A stretch of 64,000 nt of DNA from an uncultured Granulosicoccaceae bacterium (GCA_938006335.1 CALLMF010000029.1:1-64000), one strand, 5' to 3'; shown: positions 8,431 to 17,937, counted from the stretch's first letter. Numbers and translations: made by a program. Notes: generated by a model not told the origin, from the letters alone.

Positions 8431-9416
8431 GAGTGGGATACCGGCAATGAAGAATCACTGGATTGCTCCAGAATAAGTCGCCCTGGACGACGTTCGGCGC
8501 GCGCGTTCAACACCACTGCAATGATGATGGCCGCACCGGAAATCGCGAGCTGCCAGAACGGAGAGATATCCACCACAGGCAAGGCGTTCTTGATGACACC
8601 GAGAAACAAGGCGCCCAACACACAGCCGAGTACCGTCCCCACCCCACCAGCAATCGACACACCGCCGATGACGCAGGCAGCGATGACATCCAGCTCAAAG
8701 CCGCCGGCCACATCGACGTAGGCAACCGCATATCGCGACACCCACAAGTAGCCGCACAAGCCGGCGAGCGCACCTGCCACCACGAAGGCGCGCGCACGCG
8801 TGCGTCCGGTATCGATGCCTGCGTACACCGCAGCATCAGGGTTGCCGCCCGCGGCGTACATCGCGCGTCCAGCCGGACTACGTGACAAGAAGATCGCCAT
8901 ACCCACGATGATGGCGATCGCCAACCACGACAGCGCTGGCAGCGTCAGCAGTTCGGCCCGGGGAAACGCCTTGTAGCTTGCGCTCATCTCGTGGGCATTG
9001 ACCCACTGCCCATCGGTCAGCAGGAAGATGATGCCCCGGAAGATGGTGAGGGTACCTAGGGTCACAACGATGGGCGGTATACCCGCCTTCCACACAAGCA
9101 GGCCGTTGATCCCGCCGAGCGCAGCGCCAAGCACTATCGCCATCATCACCAGAACCACCACCGGCACCATCGGATACGCCGCGTTGGTCATCGCGGTGAT
9201 CATGCCGACGAGCGCCAGGTTGGAGGCCATCGAAAGGTCGATGCACCGCGTCAGGATAACGGCCATCTGCCCGAGCGCAAGAATGATCAGGATGGCGCTG
9301 TCGTTGAACACGCTGGCGAGCGACTGCGGTGTGGCAAATCCCGGAAAGCGCATGGCCACCAGACCGATCAGCAGCAGCAAGGCGATCGCAAGCAGGATAT
9401 CGCGCGAGATCTTCAT
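8427..9416 (-). CDS. rhaP: Rhamnose ABC importer, first permease subunit (RhaP)
   Basis: The 329-residue RbsC-type permease has the CIDLSMASNLALVG motif (counterpart of the GEIDLSV motif in RhaQ) and the GGVSIAGGVGTVLG segment near the C-terminus, where family members contact the ATPase. It is coupled to its neighbours on both sides: the start overlaps the rhaT stop (9413-9416) and the stop overlaps the rhaQ start. Stoichiometric synthesis of the transporter is the likely reason. Confidence 0.87.
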   Translation of the reverse strand: MKISRDILLAIALLLLIGLVAMRFPGFATPQSLASVFNDSAILIILALGQMAVILTRCIDLSMASNLALVGMITAMTNAAYPMVPVVVLVMMAIVLGAALGGINGLLVWKAGIPPIVVTLGTLTIFRGIIFLLTDGQWVNAHEMSASYKAFPRAELLTLPALSWLAIAIIVGMAIFLSRSPAGRAMYAAGGNPDAAVYAGIDTGRTRARAFVVAGALAGLCGYLWVSRYAVAYVDVAGGFELDVIAACVIGGVSIAGGVGTVLGCVLGALFLGVIKNALPVVDISPFWQLAISGAAIIIAVVLNARAERRPGRLILEQSSDSSLPVSHS

Positions 9417-10933
9417 GCTGCCGCCTCTCGTGTCTCGATGCCTGCAGCTGCGCGAACCAGCTGCTCTGGCGTCGCATCGTCTCGGGCAAATTCCGCCACC
9501 TTGCGCCCCGCCCGCATCACGTAGATGCGATCGGACATGCCGAGCACTTCAGGGATTTCGGAACTCACCATGATCACGGCGAGCCCCTCTGCCGCCAGTT
9601 CCCGCATGAAAGCGTGCACAGCCGCCTTCGAACCGATGTCGATTCCCTTGGTGGGCTCGTCAAGCACGATGATCTTCGGGCGTGTCGCCAGCCACTTGGC
9701 AATCACCACCTTCTGCTGATTACCGCCGGACAATGACCCGACAGACTGATCGAGCGATGCCGCCTTGAGCTCCAGACGCGACACGTACTTTTCGGTCAAG
9801 GCAAACTCGCGGGCCATGTCGACGAAGCCGGTCATGCTGCCGCCGCGCGATACTTCACCGAGCGATGCCAACGATACGTTCCGGAAGATCGGCAGACCGG
9901 TAATGGCACCCTGCCCGCCGCGGTCCTCGGGTACGTAGACGATTCCCGCCGAGATCGCGTCCGCAGGGCTCCTGGGCGACACCGGGGTCCCATCGATACT
10001 CATGGTGCCCGCGCTCGGACGCGTGACACCGAACAGTGACTGCATGAGCTCACTACGCCCCGCTCCCACCAAGCCATAGAAACCGAGAATCTCGCCGCGG
10101 GACAGGGTGAAGGAAAGATCATCGAACTCCGTGGGATGTGAATAGCCGGATACTTGCAGTATCGGCTCACCGATCTTCGCCGTGCGCGGTGGAAACACGG
10201 CATCGACGTCTCGCCCTACCATCAAACGCACGAGGCTCGAAGAATCCGTGTCGCGTATGCGGCCCTGACCGACCAGCTCGCCGTCTCTGAATACGCTATA
10301 CCTATCCGCGATACGGAATATCTCATCGAACTTGTGGCTGATGAAAAGGATGGCCTTGCCCGCCTGCCTGAGTGTCTCAACGAGAACGTAGAGCTCTTCT
10401 ATTTCTTGCTGCGATAGCGCAGCGGTAGGTTCGTCCATGATCACCACGCGCGCATCGATGGAAAGCGCGCGCGCAATCGCTACCAGATGCTTGCTCGCAA
10501 TACCGAGGTCACGCAGTCGCGTCGAAGGGTCCAGCTGCGCGCCAACTCGCTCCAATAGCGCCTGCGCTTCACGATGCATCCGCCGTTTGTCTATTAGCCC
10601 CAAGCGACCGCGCGGCGCATGACCCAGAAAGATGTTCTCGGCAACGGACAATTCATCGAAGAGCACGGTTTCCTGATGAATCGCGGTAATTCCTGCCTGC
10701 GCCGCATCGTGTGGTGTCGCAAAACTCACCACCTCATCTTCCATCCTGATCTCACCGGCATCCGGGGCATGGATGCCGGTCAGGATCTTTACCAGGGTTG
10801 ACTTCCCCGCGCCGTTCTCACCAACGAGTGCCGTGACCTCGCCGGCATGCAGCTCAAGACCCACCGAAGACAGCGCGCGCACACCCGGAAACTCCTTGGT
10901 GATGTCATGCAGGGTGAGAAGCGCACTGTCCAT
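9413..10933 (-). CDS. rhaT: Rhamnose ABC importer, tandem ATP-binding subunit (RhaT)
   Basis: The 506-residue protein has two ABC domains, as in RbsA/AraG. The first has Walker A GENGAGKS at 38-45 and Walker B VVIMDEPTAALS but a degenerate signature. The second has an altered Walker A region (GLVGAGRSE), signature LSGGNQQK and Walker B IIVLDEPTKGID. Such asymmetry is normal for sugar importers of this class. The ATG at 10931-10933 is chosen; the frame extends to 11029 but that part overlaps rhaS. The start is 25 bp downstream of rhaS. This is the ABC protein, not the E. coli proton symporter also called RhaT. Confidence 0.9.
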   Translation of the reverse strand: MDSALLTLHDITKEFPGVRALSSVGLELHAGEVTALVGENGAGKSTLVKILTGIHAPDAGEIRMEDEVVSFATPHDAAQAGITAIHQETVLFDELSVAENIFLGHAPRGRLGLIDKRRMHREAQALLERVGAQLDPSTRLRDLGIASKHLVAIARALSIDARVVIMDEPTAALSQQEIEELYVLVETLRQAGKAILFISHKFDEIFRIADRYSVFRDGELVGQGRIRDTDSSSLVRLMVGRDVDAVFPPRTAKIGEPILQVSGYSHPTEFDDLSFTLSRGEILGFYGLVGAGRSELMQSLFGVTRPSAGTMSIDGTPVSPRSPADAISAGIVYVPEDRGGQGAITGLPIFRNVSLASLGEVSRGGSMTGFVDMAREFALTEKYVSRLELKAASLDQSVGSLSGGNQQKVVIAKWLATRPKIIVLDEPTKGIDIGSKAAVHAFMRELAAEGLAVIMVSSEIPEVLGMSDRIYVMRAGRKVAEFARDDATPEQLVRAAAGIETREAAA

Positions 10934-10958
10934 ACGGTTGGCCAATTCCCGGTCGGGT

Positions 10959-11954
10959 CTAGAAGATATCCTTGAAGTCGTCGATATTGGACGCGTCGTA
11001 GATGAAGGGATCCGCCATGGCGCCCTCACTGTTGTCGTCCAGGGTCAGCTCACCCATGCGTCCCATCGACAGCGTGGCTCCAGGACCGGCTTCTGCACCG
11101 TCGACCAGATCGTGGGCCAGCATGACTGCAGAATACCCAAGGTCAATCGGGTTCCAGATCGCGAAGGACTTGGACGCACCAGACTCGATGTGTCCGGCCA
11201 TCTCGGACGGCAGGCCCAGACCCGTGACATTGACTTGACCGACCTTGCCCGCGTCAGTGACTGCTTGCGCGGCGGCCACAATGCCAACCGAGGTCGGTGC
11301 AATGATCGCAGCGAGATCAGGATGAGTCGCCATCAGGCCCTCGGCCTCGCGATAGCTCTTGTCGGCCAGATCGTCGCCGTAGACCGTCGAGACGACCTCG
11401 ATACCCGGGTAGTCACTCATGACCTTGTTCATCTCCTCGATCCAGGTGTTCTGATTGGTCGAGGTAGACGTTGCAGATAGCACGGCCACTTGCCCACCAT
11501 CGGGCAAGTGATCGGCCGCAAGCTTGATGATCATGTTGCCGATCAAGGGATTGGACGACGGGTTCAAATGCACGGCCCGCCCTTCGGGCGCAACACCGGA
11601 GTCCCAGGAAATGACCTTGATGCCTCGCTGCTGCGCTTTTTTGAGCGCCGGCACGAGGGCATCAGGATCGTTGGCGGATATCGCAATGGCATCGACCCGC
11701 TGAGCAATCAGCGAGTTGATGACTTCTATCTGACCTTCTGCAGTCGTATCCGTCGGGCCGGTATAGATGAGTTCGACATTCCCCAACTCGGCCGCGGCTT
11801 CCTCTGCTCCTTTGGCAGCAGCTTCAAAGAATCCGATACCGAGTGCTTTCACAACCAGTGCGATACGGATGTTGTCCTGAGCCTGGGCCGCGCCGCCCAT
11901 GGCCAGCCCGCTGGCCACGGCAGTGGCTAGCAGCAGTCTTCTGGTGATCTTCAT
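10959..11954 (-). CDS. rhaS: Periplasmic rhamnose-binding protein
   Basis: The 331-residue protein has a signal peptide (MKITRRLLLATAVASGLAMG, cleavage after AQA near residue 25) and the two-lobed periplasmic binding protein fold of the RbsB class: ALVVKALGIGFFEAAAKGAE, AIAISANDPDALVPAL, and VISWDSG. It delivers rhamnose to RhaTPQ. A good ribosome site (GAGGAGAA) lies 7-8 bases before the ATG, consistent with high expression. An 11-bp palindrome (GTGTATTACAC) sits in its leader at 11987-11997. The name follows the Rhizobium locus; E. coli rhaS is an unrelated regulator. Confidence 0.9.
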   Translation of the reverse strand: MKITRRLLLATAVASGLAMGGAAQAQDNIRIALVVKALGIGFFEAAAKGAEEAAAELGNVELIYTGPTDTTAEGQIEVINSLIAQRVDAIAISANDPDALVPALKKAQQRGIKVISWDSGVAPEGRAVHLNPSSNPLIGNMIIKLAADHLPDGGQVAVLSATSTSTNQNTWIEEMNKVMSDYPGIEVVSTVYGDDLADKSYREAEGLMATHPDLAAIIAPTSVGIVAAAQAVTDAGKVGQVNVTGLGLPSEMAGHIESGASKSFAIWNPIDLGYSAVMLAHDLVDGAEAGPGATLSMGRMGELTLDDNSEGAMADPFIYDASNIDDFKDIF

Positions 11955-11986
11955 GCTTCGTTCTCCTCGTGTTGTGATATCTGGCT

Positions 11987-11997
11987 GTGTATTACAC
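11987..11997. promoter_or_regulatory. Short perfect palindrome in the rhaR-rhaS spacer
   Basis: GTGTA-T-TACAC is a perfect palindrome about 35 bp upstream of rhaS. It could be an operator or a small processing hairpin between the regulator and binding-protein genes. An 11-bp palindrome can also occur by chance, so the call is weak. Confidence 0.25.
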
Positions 11998-12026
11998 GCA
12001 CAATGCGCCTACATCGTCGGCAAGGC

Positions 12027-12827
12027 TCACCCTGTCGAGCGAAGTTCGGTCCCCTTGGTATGTGCAACAATGACACGCACCTCGGCGGCTTCAAGCATCG
12101 TGACGGCTTCGTCGCTGATGCCGGAATCGGTCACTAGCACGTCGATGCGCTGCAACGAGCACAGCACCAGCGACGAGCGGCGGGAAAATTTCGAGGAGTC
12201 AGCAAGAACGATGAGCTCGTCGGCGCGCTCCATCAAGCGGCGCTCGCTTTGCAGCACCAGAGGATCCGACTCCATCACACCATGCCGACCCACACTGTGT
12301 GCCCCCATGAACATGCGGCGTGCACAGAAGTCATCGGTGGCATCACTGCTGCCCATGCTGAGCACGATGTTCTGCTCGCGGTAGATGGCACCTCCGGCGA
12401 TCGCGACATCGTTTTGCGAGTGCTCGAGCAAGTAGCTGGCAACCGGAAAGGAGTTGGTCAACACCTGCAGGCGTCGCTCCGCGAGCAACGGCACCATACG
12501 AAACGTGGTCGTCCCGCCATTGACGATGATGTCATCGTCGTCCTCGCAGAGCGCTGCGGCCTCACGCGCGATGGCCGCCTTCTCGGCAACGTGGAGGGTG
12601 TCGTTGACCGCGAAGGGTCTACCGGCGAGTGCGCTGCGCTGCGGCGGATGCAAGGCTTCGGCCCCGCCACGCACGCGTCTGAGCTTCTTGTCCAGATCGA
12701 GCGAGGCAATGTCACGTCGCACCGTCGCCTCGGAAGCCCCGGTCAGCTCCACAAGTTCACCGACGGTCGCCACAGGCTTGCGCTGGACGGCGGAGACGAT
12801 GATTCGGTGACGCTCTAGCTCGTGCAT
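12027..12827 (-). CDS. rhaR: DeoR-family repressor of the rhamnose locus
   Basis: The 266-residue protein begins with a DeoR helix-turn-helix (residues about 5-50, with ELVELTGASEATVRRDIASLD). A C-terminal sugar-phosphate-sensing domain follows, with IIVNGGTTTFRMV and VLADSSKFSRRSS motifs. Members usually repress catabolic genes and are released by a phosphorylated intermediate. It heads the minus-strand unit and is divergent from rhaD. A ribosome site GAGGGGGA precedes the ATG. Control of both units is inferred from position and from the repeated motif in the divergent spacer. Confidence 0.88.
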   Translation of the reverse strand: MHELERHRIIVSAVQRKPVATVGELVELTGASEATVRRDIASLDLDKKLRRVRGGAEALHPPQRSALAGRPFAVNDTLHVAEKAAIAREAAALCEDDDDIIVNGGTTTFRMVPLLAERRLQVLTNSFPVASYLLEHSQNDVAIAGGAIYREQNIVLSMGSSDATDDFCARRMFMGAHSVGRHGVMESDPLVLQSERRLMERADELIVLADSSKFSRRSSLVLCSLQRIDVLVTDSGISDEAVTMLEAAEVRVIVAHTKGTELRSTG

Positions 12828-12872
12828 TATTCCCCCTCAATCACAAGTGATGATACCGAGTGTCGCGAAGCT

Positions 12873-12942
12873 GTCAATCATTTTCACTCAGTGTCGATCA
12901 AATCTCTTCCAATGTGAGCGCTTTTGCCCGAAAACGATTGAC
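12873..12942. promoter_or_regulatory. Repeated operator-like motif between rhaR and rhaD
   Basis: Three related copies lie in the divergent spacer: GTCAATCATTTTC at 12873-12885 (plus), GTCGATCAAATCTC at 12893-12906 (plus) and GTCAATCGTTTTC at 12930-12942 (minus strand). Copies one and three differ at one position. DeoR repressors typically bind several such repeats, so these are candidate RhaR operators for both units. A similar core GTTGATCAA spans 5580-5588 upstream of rhaM. Confidence 0.55.
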
Positions 12943-12998
12943 TGCAGACCGGATTCGCGCGATTCTCGACCACCGAACGCTCGCATGGAAACAATGTC

Positions 12999-15152
12999 AT
13001 GACTGATCGTCACGCACCTGCGCTGATCGAGAATCATTGGGACGACGCTCACGCCGCCACCCTCGACGAGCCAGGCCGGCTGTTGTATCGCTCCAATTTG
13101 CTGGGTGCGGACAAGCGAGTGACCAATTATGGCGGAGGCAATACTTCAGCGAAGGTCGAGACCGCTGATCCACTCACCGGCGAGACGGTTGAGGTGCTGT
13201 GGGTCAAGGGTTCGGGTGGAGATATCGGCACAATGACACGCGACGGATTTTCCACGCTCTATCAACACAAGCTTGATGCACTTCAAGGCATCTATCGCGG
13301 CCTCGAGTTCGAAGACGAGATGGTCGCTTATCTGCCCCACTGTACGTTCAATCTGAACCCTCGCGCAGCTTCCATCGACACCCCCCTGCACGCCTATGTG
13401 CCGCACGCACACGTCGACCACGTGCACCCCGACGCGATCATCGCCATTGCCGCCTCGCGCGACGGCGAAGCCCTCACACAGGAAATTTTTGGCGACGATA
13501 TCGGATGGCTGCCCTGGAAGCGACCCGGCTATGAGCTCGGCTTGTGGCTGGCCAAATTCTGTAGGGACAACCCGAACGCACGCGGAGTCGTGCTAGGCAG
13601 TCACGGGCTGTTTACCTGGGCTGAAACCGCACAGGAATGCCATGCGTTGACGCTGGACATCATCAACAAGGCTATTCGATGGCTCGCTGACAAAACAGCA
13701 AGCACGGCCCCCTTCGGCGGCCCCCTGGTCGCACCGCTCGACGGTGACAAACGCAAACGTGTGGCGGCGCGATTGATGCCAGTGATCCGTGGGTTGATCG
13801 GCCAGCAACGTCGCAAGGTCGGACACTTCGACGATAGCCAGACCGTACTCGACTTCGTCTGTGCGAATGACATGCCGGCCCTTGCAGCCCTCGGCACCAG
13901 TTGTCCGGATCATTTTTTACGCACCAAGATTCGCCCCTTGATTGTCGACTTTGATGTCGAACAAGCGCGACACGTTGCAAATCAGGATGACGCCAGCGCC
14001 CGCTCCGAGCTGGAGAAGGCCATCGACAGTGCCATCGAAAAGCTCCCGACATTGGTTGCCGATTACCGCGATGCCTACGCTGCGTACTATGAGCGCTGCA
14101 AGCATGACAACAGTCCGCCGATGCGCGACCCCAACGCCGTGGTCTGGCTCATCCCGGGTGTCGGCCTGTTGAGCTTTGCCAATGACAAGGCCACCGCCAG
14201 AATCTCGTCCGAGTTCTATATCAACGCGATCAACGTGATGCGTGGTTCGTCTGCGGTGTCCACCTATCAGGGACTGGAGGAGCAGGAAGCCTTCGACATC
14301 GAATACTGGTTGCTCGAGGAGGCCAAGTTGCAACGCATGCCTGCGCCAAAATCCCTTGCCGGCAGAGTAGCCCTGGTGACCGGCGGCGCGGGTGGCATAG
14401 GTTCCGCGACCGCAGCCCGTCTCCTCGACGAAGGTGCTTGCGTGGTGTTGGCAGATATCGACACAGGCATGTTGGACTCGACACGCCAACGCCTCGTTGA
14501 ACAGTATGGATCGGACGTGGTGCGCAGCATGACAATGGACGTGACGAGTGAGCAAGCGGTCATCGATACGTTTGCGTCTGCGGCCCTGGAGTACGGTGGC
14601 ATCGACATCCTGGTATCCAACGCCGGTATCGCCTCGTCGGCACCCATCGAGGAGACGACAACCGAATTGTGGGATCTCAACATGGACGTACTTTCCAAGG
14701 GTTACTTTCTCGTATCGCGTGAAGCCTTTCGCCAGATGAAGGCGCAGTCAACCGGGGGGGCGATCGTGTTTATCGCATCGAAAAACGCATTGGCAGCCTC
14801 ACCGGGAGCATCAGCGTATTGCACGGCCAAGGCGAGCGAGGTACACCTCGCGCGGTGCCTGGCTCTGGAAGGCGCCCCAGAGGGCATTCGCGTCAACGTC
14901 GTGAACCCGGATGCGGTATTACGCGGCTCCAAGATCTGGAGCGGCGATTGGCTCAAGGAGCGTGCTGACGCCTATGGAAAAGACACCGAAGAACTCGAAG
15001 CTCACTACCGCGAGCGTTCGTTGCTGAAACGCTCGGTACTACCGGAAGACATCGCCGAGGCGACCTACTTCCTGCTCTCCGACGCATCGTCCAAGTCCAC
15101 TGGCAACATCATCAACGTGGATGCTGGCAACGTACAGGCGTTTACCCGATGA
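12999..15152 (+). CDS. rhaD: Bifunctional rhamnulose-1-phosphate aldolase / short-chain dehydrogenase
   Basis: The 717-residue fusion has an N-terminal class II aldolase domain (residues about 20-430) with the metal-binding histidine cluster HAHVDHVHPD. The C-terminal short-chain dehydrogenase (about 455-715) has TGGAGGIG at 461-468 and the catalytic YCTAK (Tyr607, Lys611). The aldolase cleaves rhamnulose-1-phosphate to dihydroxyacetone phosphate and L-lactaldehyde, and the dehydrogenase probably oxidises or reduces the lactaldehyde. This architecture is typical of the Rhizobium-type pathway. It overlaps rhaI by four bases (ATGA) and is read away from the transporter unit. Confidence 0.93.
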   Translation: MTDRHAPALIENHWDDAHAATLDEPGRLLYRSNLLGADKRVTNYGGGNTSAKVETADPLTGETVEVLWVKGSGGDIGTMTRDGFSTLYQHKLDALQGIYRGLEFEDEMVAYLPHCTFNLNPRAASIDTPLHAYVPHAHVDHVHPDAIIAIAASRDGEALTQEIFGDDIGWLPWKRPGYELGLWLAKFCRDNPNARGVVLGSHGLFTWAETAQECHALTLDIINKAIRWLADKTASTAPFGGPLVAPLDGDKRKRVAARLMPVIRGLIGQQRRKVGHFDDSQTVLDFVCANDMPALAALGTSCPDHFLRTKIRPLIVDFDVEQARHVANQDDASARSELEKAIDSAIEKLPTLVADYRDAYAAYYERCKHDNSPPMRDPNAVVWLIPGVGLLSFANDKATARISSEFYINAINVMRGSSAVSTYQGLEEQEAFDIEYWLLEEAKLQRMPAPKSLAGRVALVTGGAGGIGSATAARLLDEGACVVLADIDTGMLDSTRQRLVEQYGSDVVRSMTMDVTSEQAVIDTFASAALEYGGIDILVSNAGIASSAPIEETTTELWDLNMDVLSKGYFLVSREAFRQMKAQSTGGAIVFIASKNALAASPGASAYCTAKASEVHLARCLALEGAPEGIRVNVVNPDAVLRGSKIWSGDWLKERADAYGKDTEELEAHYRERSLLKRSVLPEDIAEATYFLLSDASSKSTGNIINVDAGNVQAFTR

Positions 15153-16435
15153 GCAACACCATTGACGAAAGCGTTGTTGCCGATCACAACGCAACGATCC
15201 TCACACGTCACAATGAGGAGCTTGATGCACTGGCGACGCATCTTGAACGTGACGGCCATGACGTCGAGTCGCTATTGCAAAAAGCCAGTGACTTTGGTGT
15301 CGCCATTCCGTCCTGGGGTGTGGGTACCGGCGGCACGCGATTCGCGCGATTTCCAGGACCTGGAGAACCGCGTCATGTGTTCGACAAGCTTGATGATTGC
15401 GGCGTCATTCATCAGCTGACGCGCGCAACGCCCACGGTGTCGCTGCACATCCCGTGGGATGACGAGGACCCTGCCGCCTTGCGACAGCAAGCGGAGCAGC
15501 TGGGCCTCGGCTTCGATGCGATGAACTCCAACACCTTCCAGGATCAGGCTGGACAGGCTCATTCCTACAAGCACGGCAGCCTGTCGCACACGGCGGCCGC
15601 CACACGTGAGCAGGCCATCGAACACAATCTGCATTGCATCGACGTCGGCGAGGCGCTGGGCTCAAAAGCGCTGACGGTGTGGATAGGAGATGGGTCCAAT
15701 TTTCCTGGGCAAACCGATCTCGGGGCCCAGTTTGATCGCTACCTCGATGCCATGCGTTCAATCTATGCGGCGCTACCCGACGACTGGCAACTGTTTACCG
15801 AACACAAGATCTACGAGCCGGCGTTCTACTCCACGGTCGTCCAGGACTGGGGCAGCAACTACCTCATCGCAACCGAACTCGGCCCCAAGGCCAGCTGCCT
15901 CGTGGACCTCGGCCACCATGCACCGACGGTGAACATCGAAATGATCGTGTCACGCCTGATCCGCTTCGGGAAGCTCGGGGGCTTTCACTTTAACGACTCG
16001 AAGTACGGCGACGATGATCTCGATTCAGGCAGTATCGATCCATATCGACTGTTTCTCGTGTTCAATGAGCTGATCGAAGCTGAACGCGCACGCGACACGT
16101 TTTCCCCGGCCTACATGCTCGACCAGTCACACAACGTGACCGATCCCATCGAAAGCCTGATGAACAGTGCCGTGGAAGTGCAACGCGCTTCCCTGCAAGC
16201 CCGGCTTGTAGACCGTCAGGCACTGGATGCCTATCGCACTGACAACGATGCACTGATGGCAACGGAATGCCTCAAGAAGGCGTTCCGCACCGACGTTGGA
16301 CCGCTGCTGGCTGAAGCGCGTCGACGCAACGGTGGCGCGTTGGATCCGGTTGCAGCCTTTCGCGCAGCAGCGTACCGCGACAAGGTCGCAGCAGAGCGCC
16401 CTGCCGTCAGCGGCGCAGGCGGTGGTATCGTCTAG
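15149..16435 (+). CDS. rhaI: L-rhamnose isomerase, Pseudomonas stutzeri/rhizobial type
   Basis: The 428-residue protein is a TIM-barrel sugar isomerase of the xylose-isomerase superfamily. Recognisable segments are FGVAIPSWGVGTGGTRFARF near the start, DLGHHAPTVNIE (metal-binding region) and GGFHFNDSKYGDDDLDSG. It converts L-rhamnose to L-rhamnulose. The length and motifs fit the P. stutzeri/Rhizobium family rather than E. coli RhaA. It is translationally coupled to rhaD and ends 17 bp before the convergent gene, with no clear terminator between. Confidence 0.92.
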   Translation: MSNTIDESVVADHNATILTRHNEELDALATHLERDGHDVESLLQKASDFGVAIPSWGVGTGGTRFARFPGPGEPRHVFDKLDDCGVIHQLTRATPTVSLHIPWDDEDPAALRQQAEQLGLGFDAMNSNTFQDQAGQAHSYKHGSLSHTAAATREQAIEHNLHCIDVGEALGSKALTVWIGDGSNFPGQTDLGAQFDRYLDAMRSIYAALPDDWQLFTEHKIYEPAFYSTVVQDWGSNYLIATELGPKASCLVDLGHHAPTVNIEMIVSRLIRFGKLGGFHFNDSKYGDDDLDSGSIDPYRLFLVFNELIEAERARDTFSPAYMLDQSHNVTDPIESLMNSAVEVQRASLQARLVDRQALDAYRTDNDALMATECLKKAFRTDVGPLLAEARRRNGGALDPVAAFRAAAYRDKVAAERPAVSGAGGGIV

Positions 16436-16452
16436 CAAGCTGTGGGACGTCG

Positions 16453-17874
16453 TTACCCGAACGGTTTTGCGCTCAGCAGATCCGTTCGACGCCCCGCCTG
16501 CGCTGCTCGCACATCCGCACCACACTCTGTTTCCAGACGCGCGCGCAAGGCGCGCATGGCCTTGGGCTCACCGTGCACCAGGAGCACAGGGGGCCGCTCT
16601 TCAAACTCGCTGTACCAATCCACCAGGCCGTCCTGCCCGGCGTGTGCGGACAGGCCACCTATCGTGTGGATGGTCGCTGCAACCCGAATGCGATCGCGAT
16701 GAATGCGCACCGTCTTCTTGCCTTCAACGAGTTTGCGACCGAGCGTGCCACGCCCCTGGTATCCGGCAATGATCACGTGCGCATCGTGCCGCCACAAGTT
16801 GTGCTTGAGGTGATGGAGGATACGTCCGCCCGTGCACATGCCGCTGCCAGCGATGACCACCGCACCATTCGGAATTCGGTTGATTGCCATGGACTCCTGC
16901 GGCGACTCGGAGAAGCGCAGATTAGGCAACGCCAGTAGCTGTCCGTTCTCCCGCCAGAATGCTGCAGCTTCATCGTCGTACAAATTCGTGTGCTCGACGT
17001 AGGCCTTCGTTGCCTTGATCGCCATCGGGCTGTCGAGAAAGATCTGCCGTTTATCCAGCCGCCAGGCCTTACGGTTCTTCGCGAACGCGTACATGATCAT
17101 CTGACTGCGGCCCACCGAAAATGCAGGGATCAGTACATTTCCGTTGGTGCTGGCGATCAGTTGCGCGACGTCGCCGACTTCTTCGAGCGTATCTTCCCAG
17201 GAGCGGTGCTCTCTGTTGCCATAGGTCGACTCCATCAGCACGAAGTCCGCGCGCTTGAGCCGCGTGAAGTCACGCAGAATCGGCGAACCACGATGGCCGA
17301 GATCACCGGAGAACACGAGCGTGCGCGACTCCGTGCCCTCGGTGAGCTGGAGTTCGACGATCGCAGAACCCAATATGTGTCCAGCATCGTGCAAGGTGAC
17401 CGAGACGCCAAGGCACGGCGTAAAGCTGCTTTGGTATTGCTCGGGTTGTAATTGCTTGAGTGTTTGCGTCACGTCGCCCTGCGCATACAAGGGCTCGAGC
17501 GGCTTCTTGCCGCGACGCTCGCGCTGGCGGTTCTTGCGCTCGACATCGCGCGCGTTGAGTGACGCCGAGTCCTTCAGCAGTATCTCGACCAGATCCGCGC
17601 TGGCCTGATGGGTGTGAATCCGCCCTCGAAAGCCTTGCTTGACCAGCATCGGCAATCGCCCGGAGTGATCGATGTGGGCGTGGCTCAGCACCACCGCATC
17701 AAGCGTTCCTGGATCGAAGGGAAAGGGATCGTGGTTGCGGAGTTCATCCGCACGACGCCCTTGTATCAATCCACAGTCGAGCAGTACACGACGTGTCTTG
17801 TTGCCCTCAGCAAGTTCGACCAGGTGGCACGAACCGGTGACTTCGCCTGCGGCGCCATAGCTTGTAAGTTCCAT
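16453..17874 (-). CDS. Metallo-beta-lactamase fold protein with beta-CASP and RMMBL domains
   Basis: The 473-residue protein has the metal motif HAHIDH at residues 65-70, HILGSA and FSGDLG as further metal motifs, a central beta-CASP insert (NVLIPAFSVGRSQ) and a C-terminal RMMBL domain (GLSAHAGQ, then LVHGEP). This is the layout of CPSF73-like RNA-processing nucleases, and bacterial homologues are probably RNA exonucleases or endonucleases. The ATG at 17872-17874 starts the conserved MELTSYGAAGEVTGSCH; an upstream 12-codon extension is less likely. It lies 63 bp downstream of the yceI-like gene. Confidence 0.9.
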   Translation of the reverse strand: MELTSYGAAGEVTGSCHLVELAEGNKTRRVLLDCGLIQGRRADELRNHDPFPFDPGTLDAVVLSHAHIDHSGRLPMLVKQGFRGRIHTHQASADLVEILLKDSASLNARDVERKNRQRERRGKKPLEPLYAQGDVTQTLKQLQPEQYQSSFTPCLGVSVTLHDAGHILGSAIVELQLTEGTESRTLVFSGDLGHRGSPILRDFTRLKRADFVLMESTYGNREHRSWEDTLEEVGDVAQLIASTNGNVLIPAFSVGRSQMIMYAFAKNRKAWRLDKRQIFLDSPMAIKATKAYVEHTNLYDDEAAAFWRENGQLLALPNLRFSESPQESMAINRIPNGAVVIAGSGMCTGGRILHHLKHNLWRHDAHVIIAGYQGRGTLGRKLVEGKKTVRIHRDRIRVAATIHTIGGLSAHAGQDGLVDWYSEFEERPPVLLVHGEPKAMRALRARLETECGADVRAAQAGRRTDLLSAKPFG

Positions 17875-17937
17875 ACTGCGCAGCGTGACCCCGCAACCCC
17901 GGAATGGCAAGCCTCAAGGCGGCAAAGCGCAGCGCGC

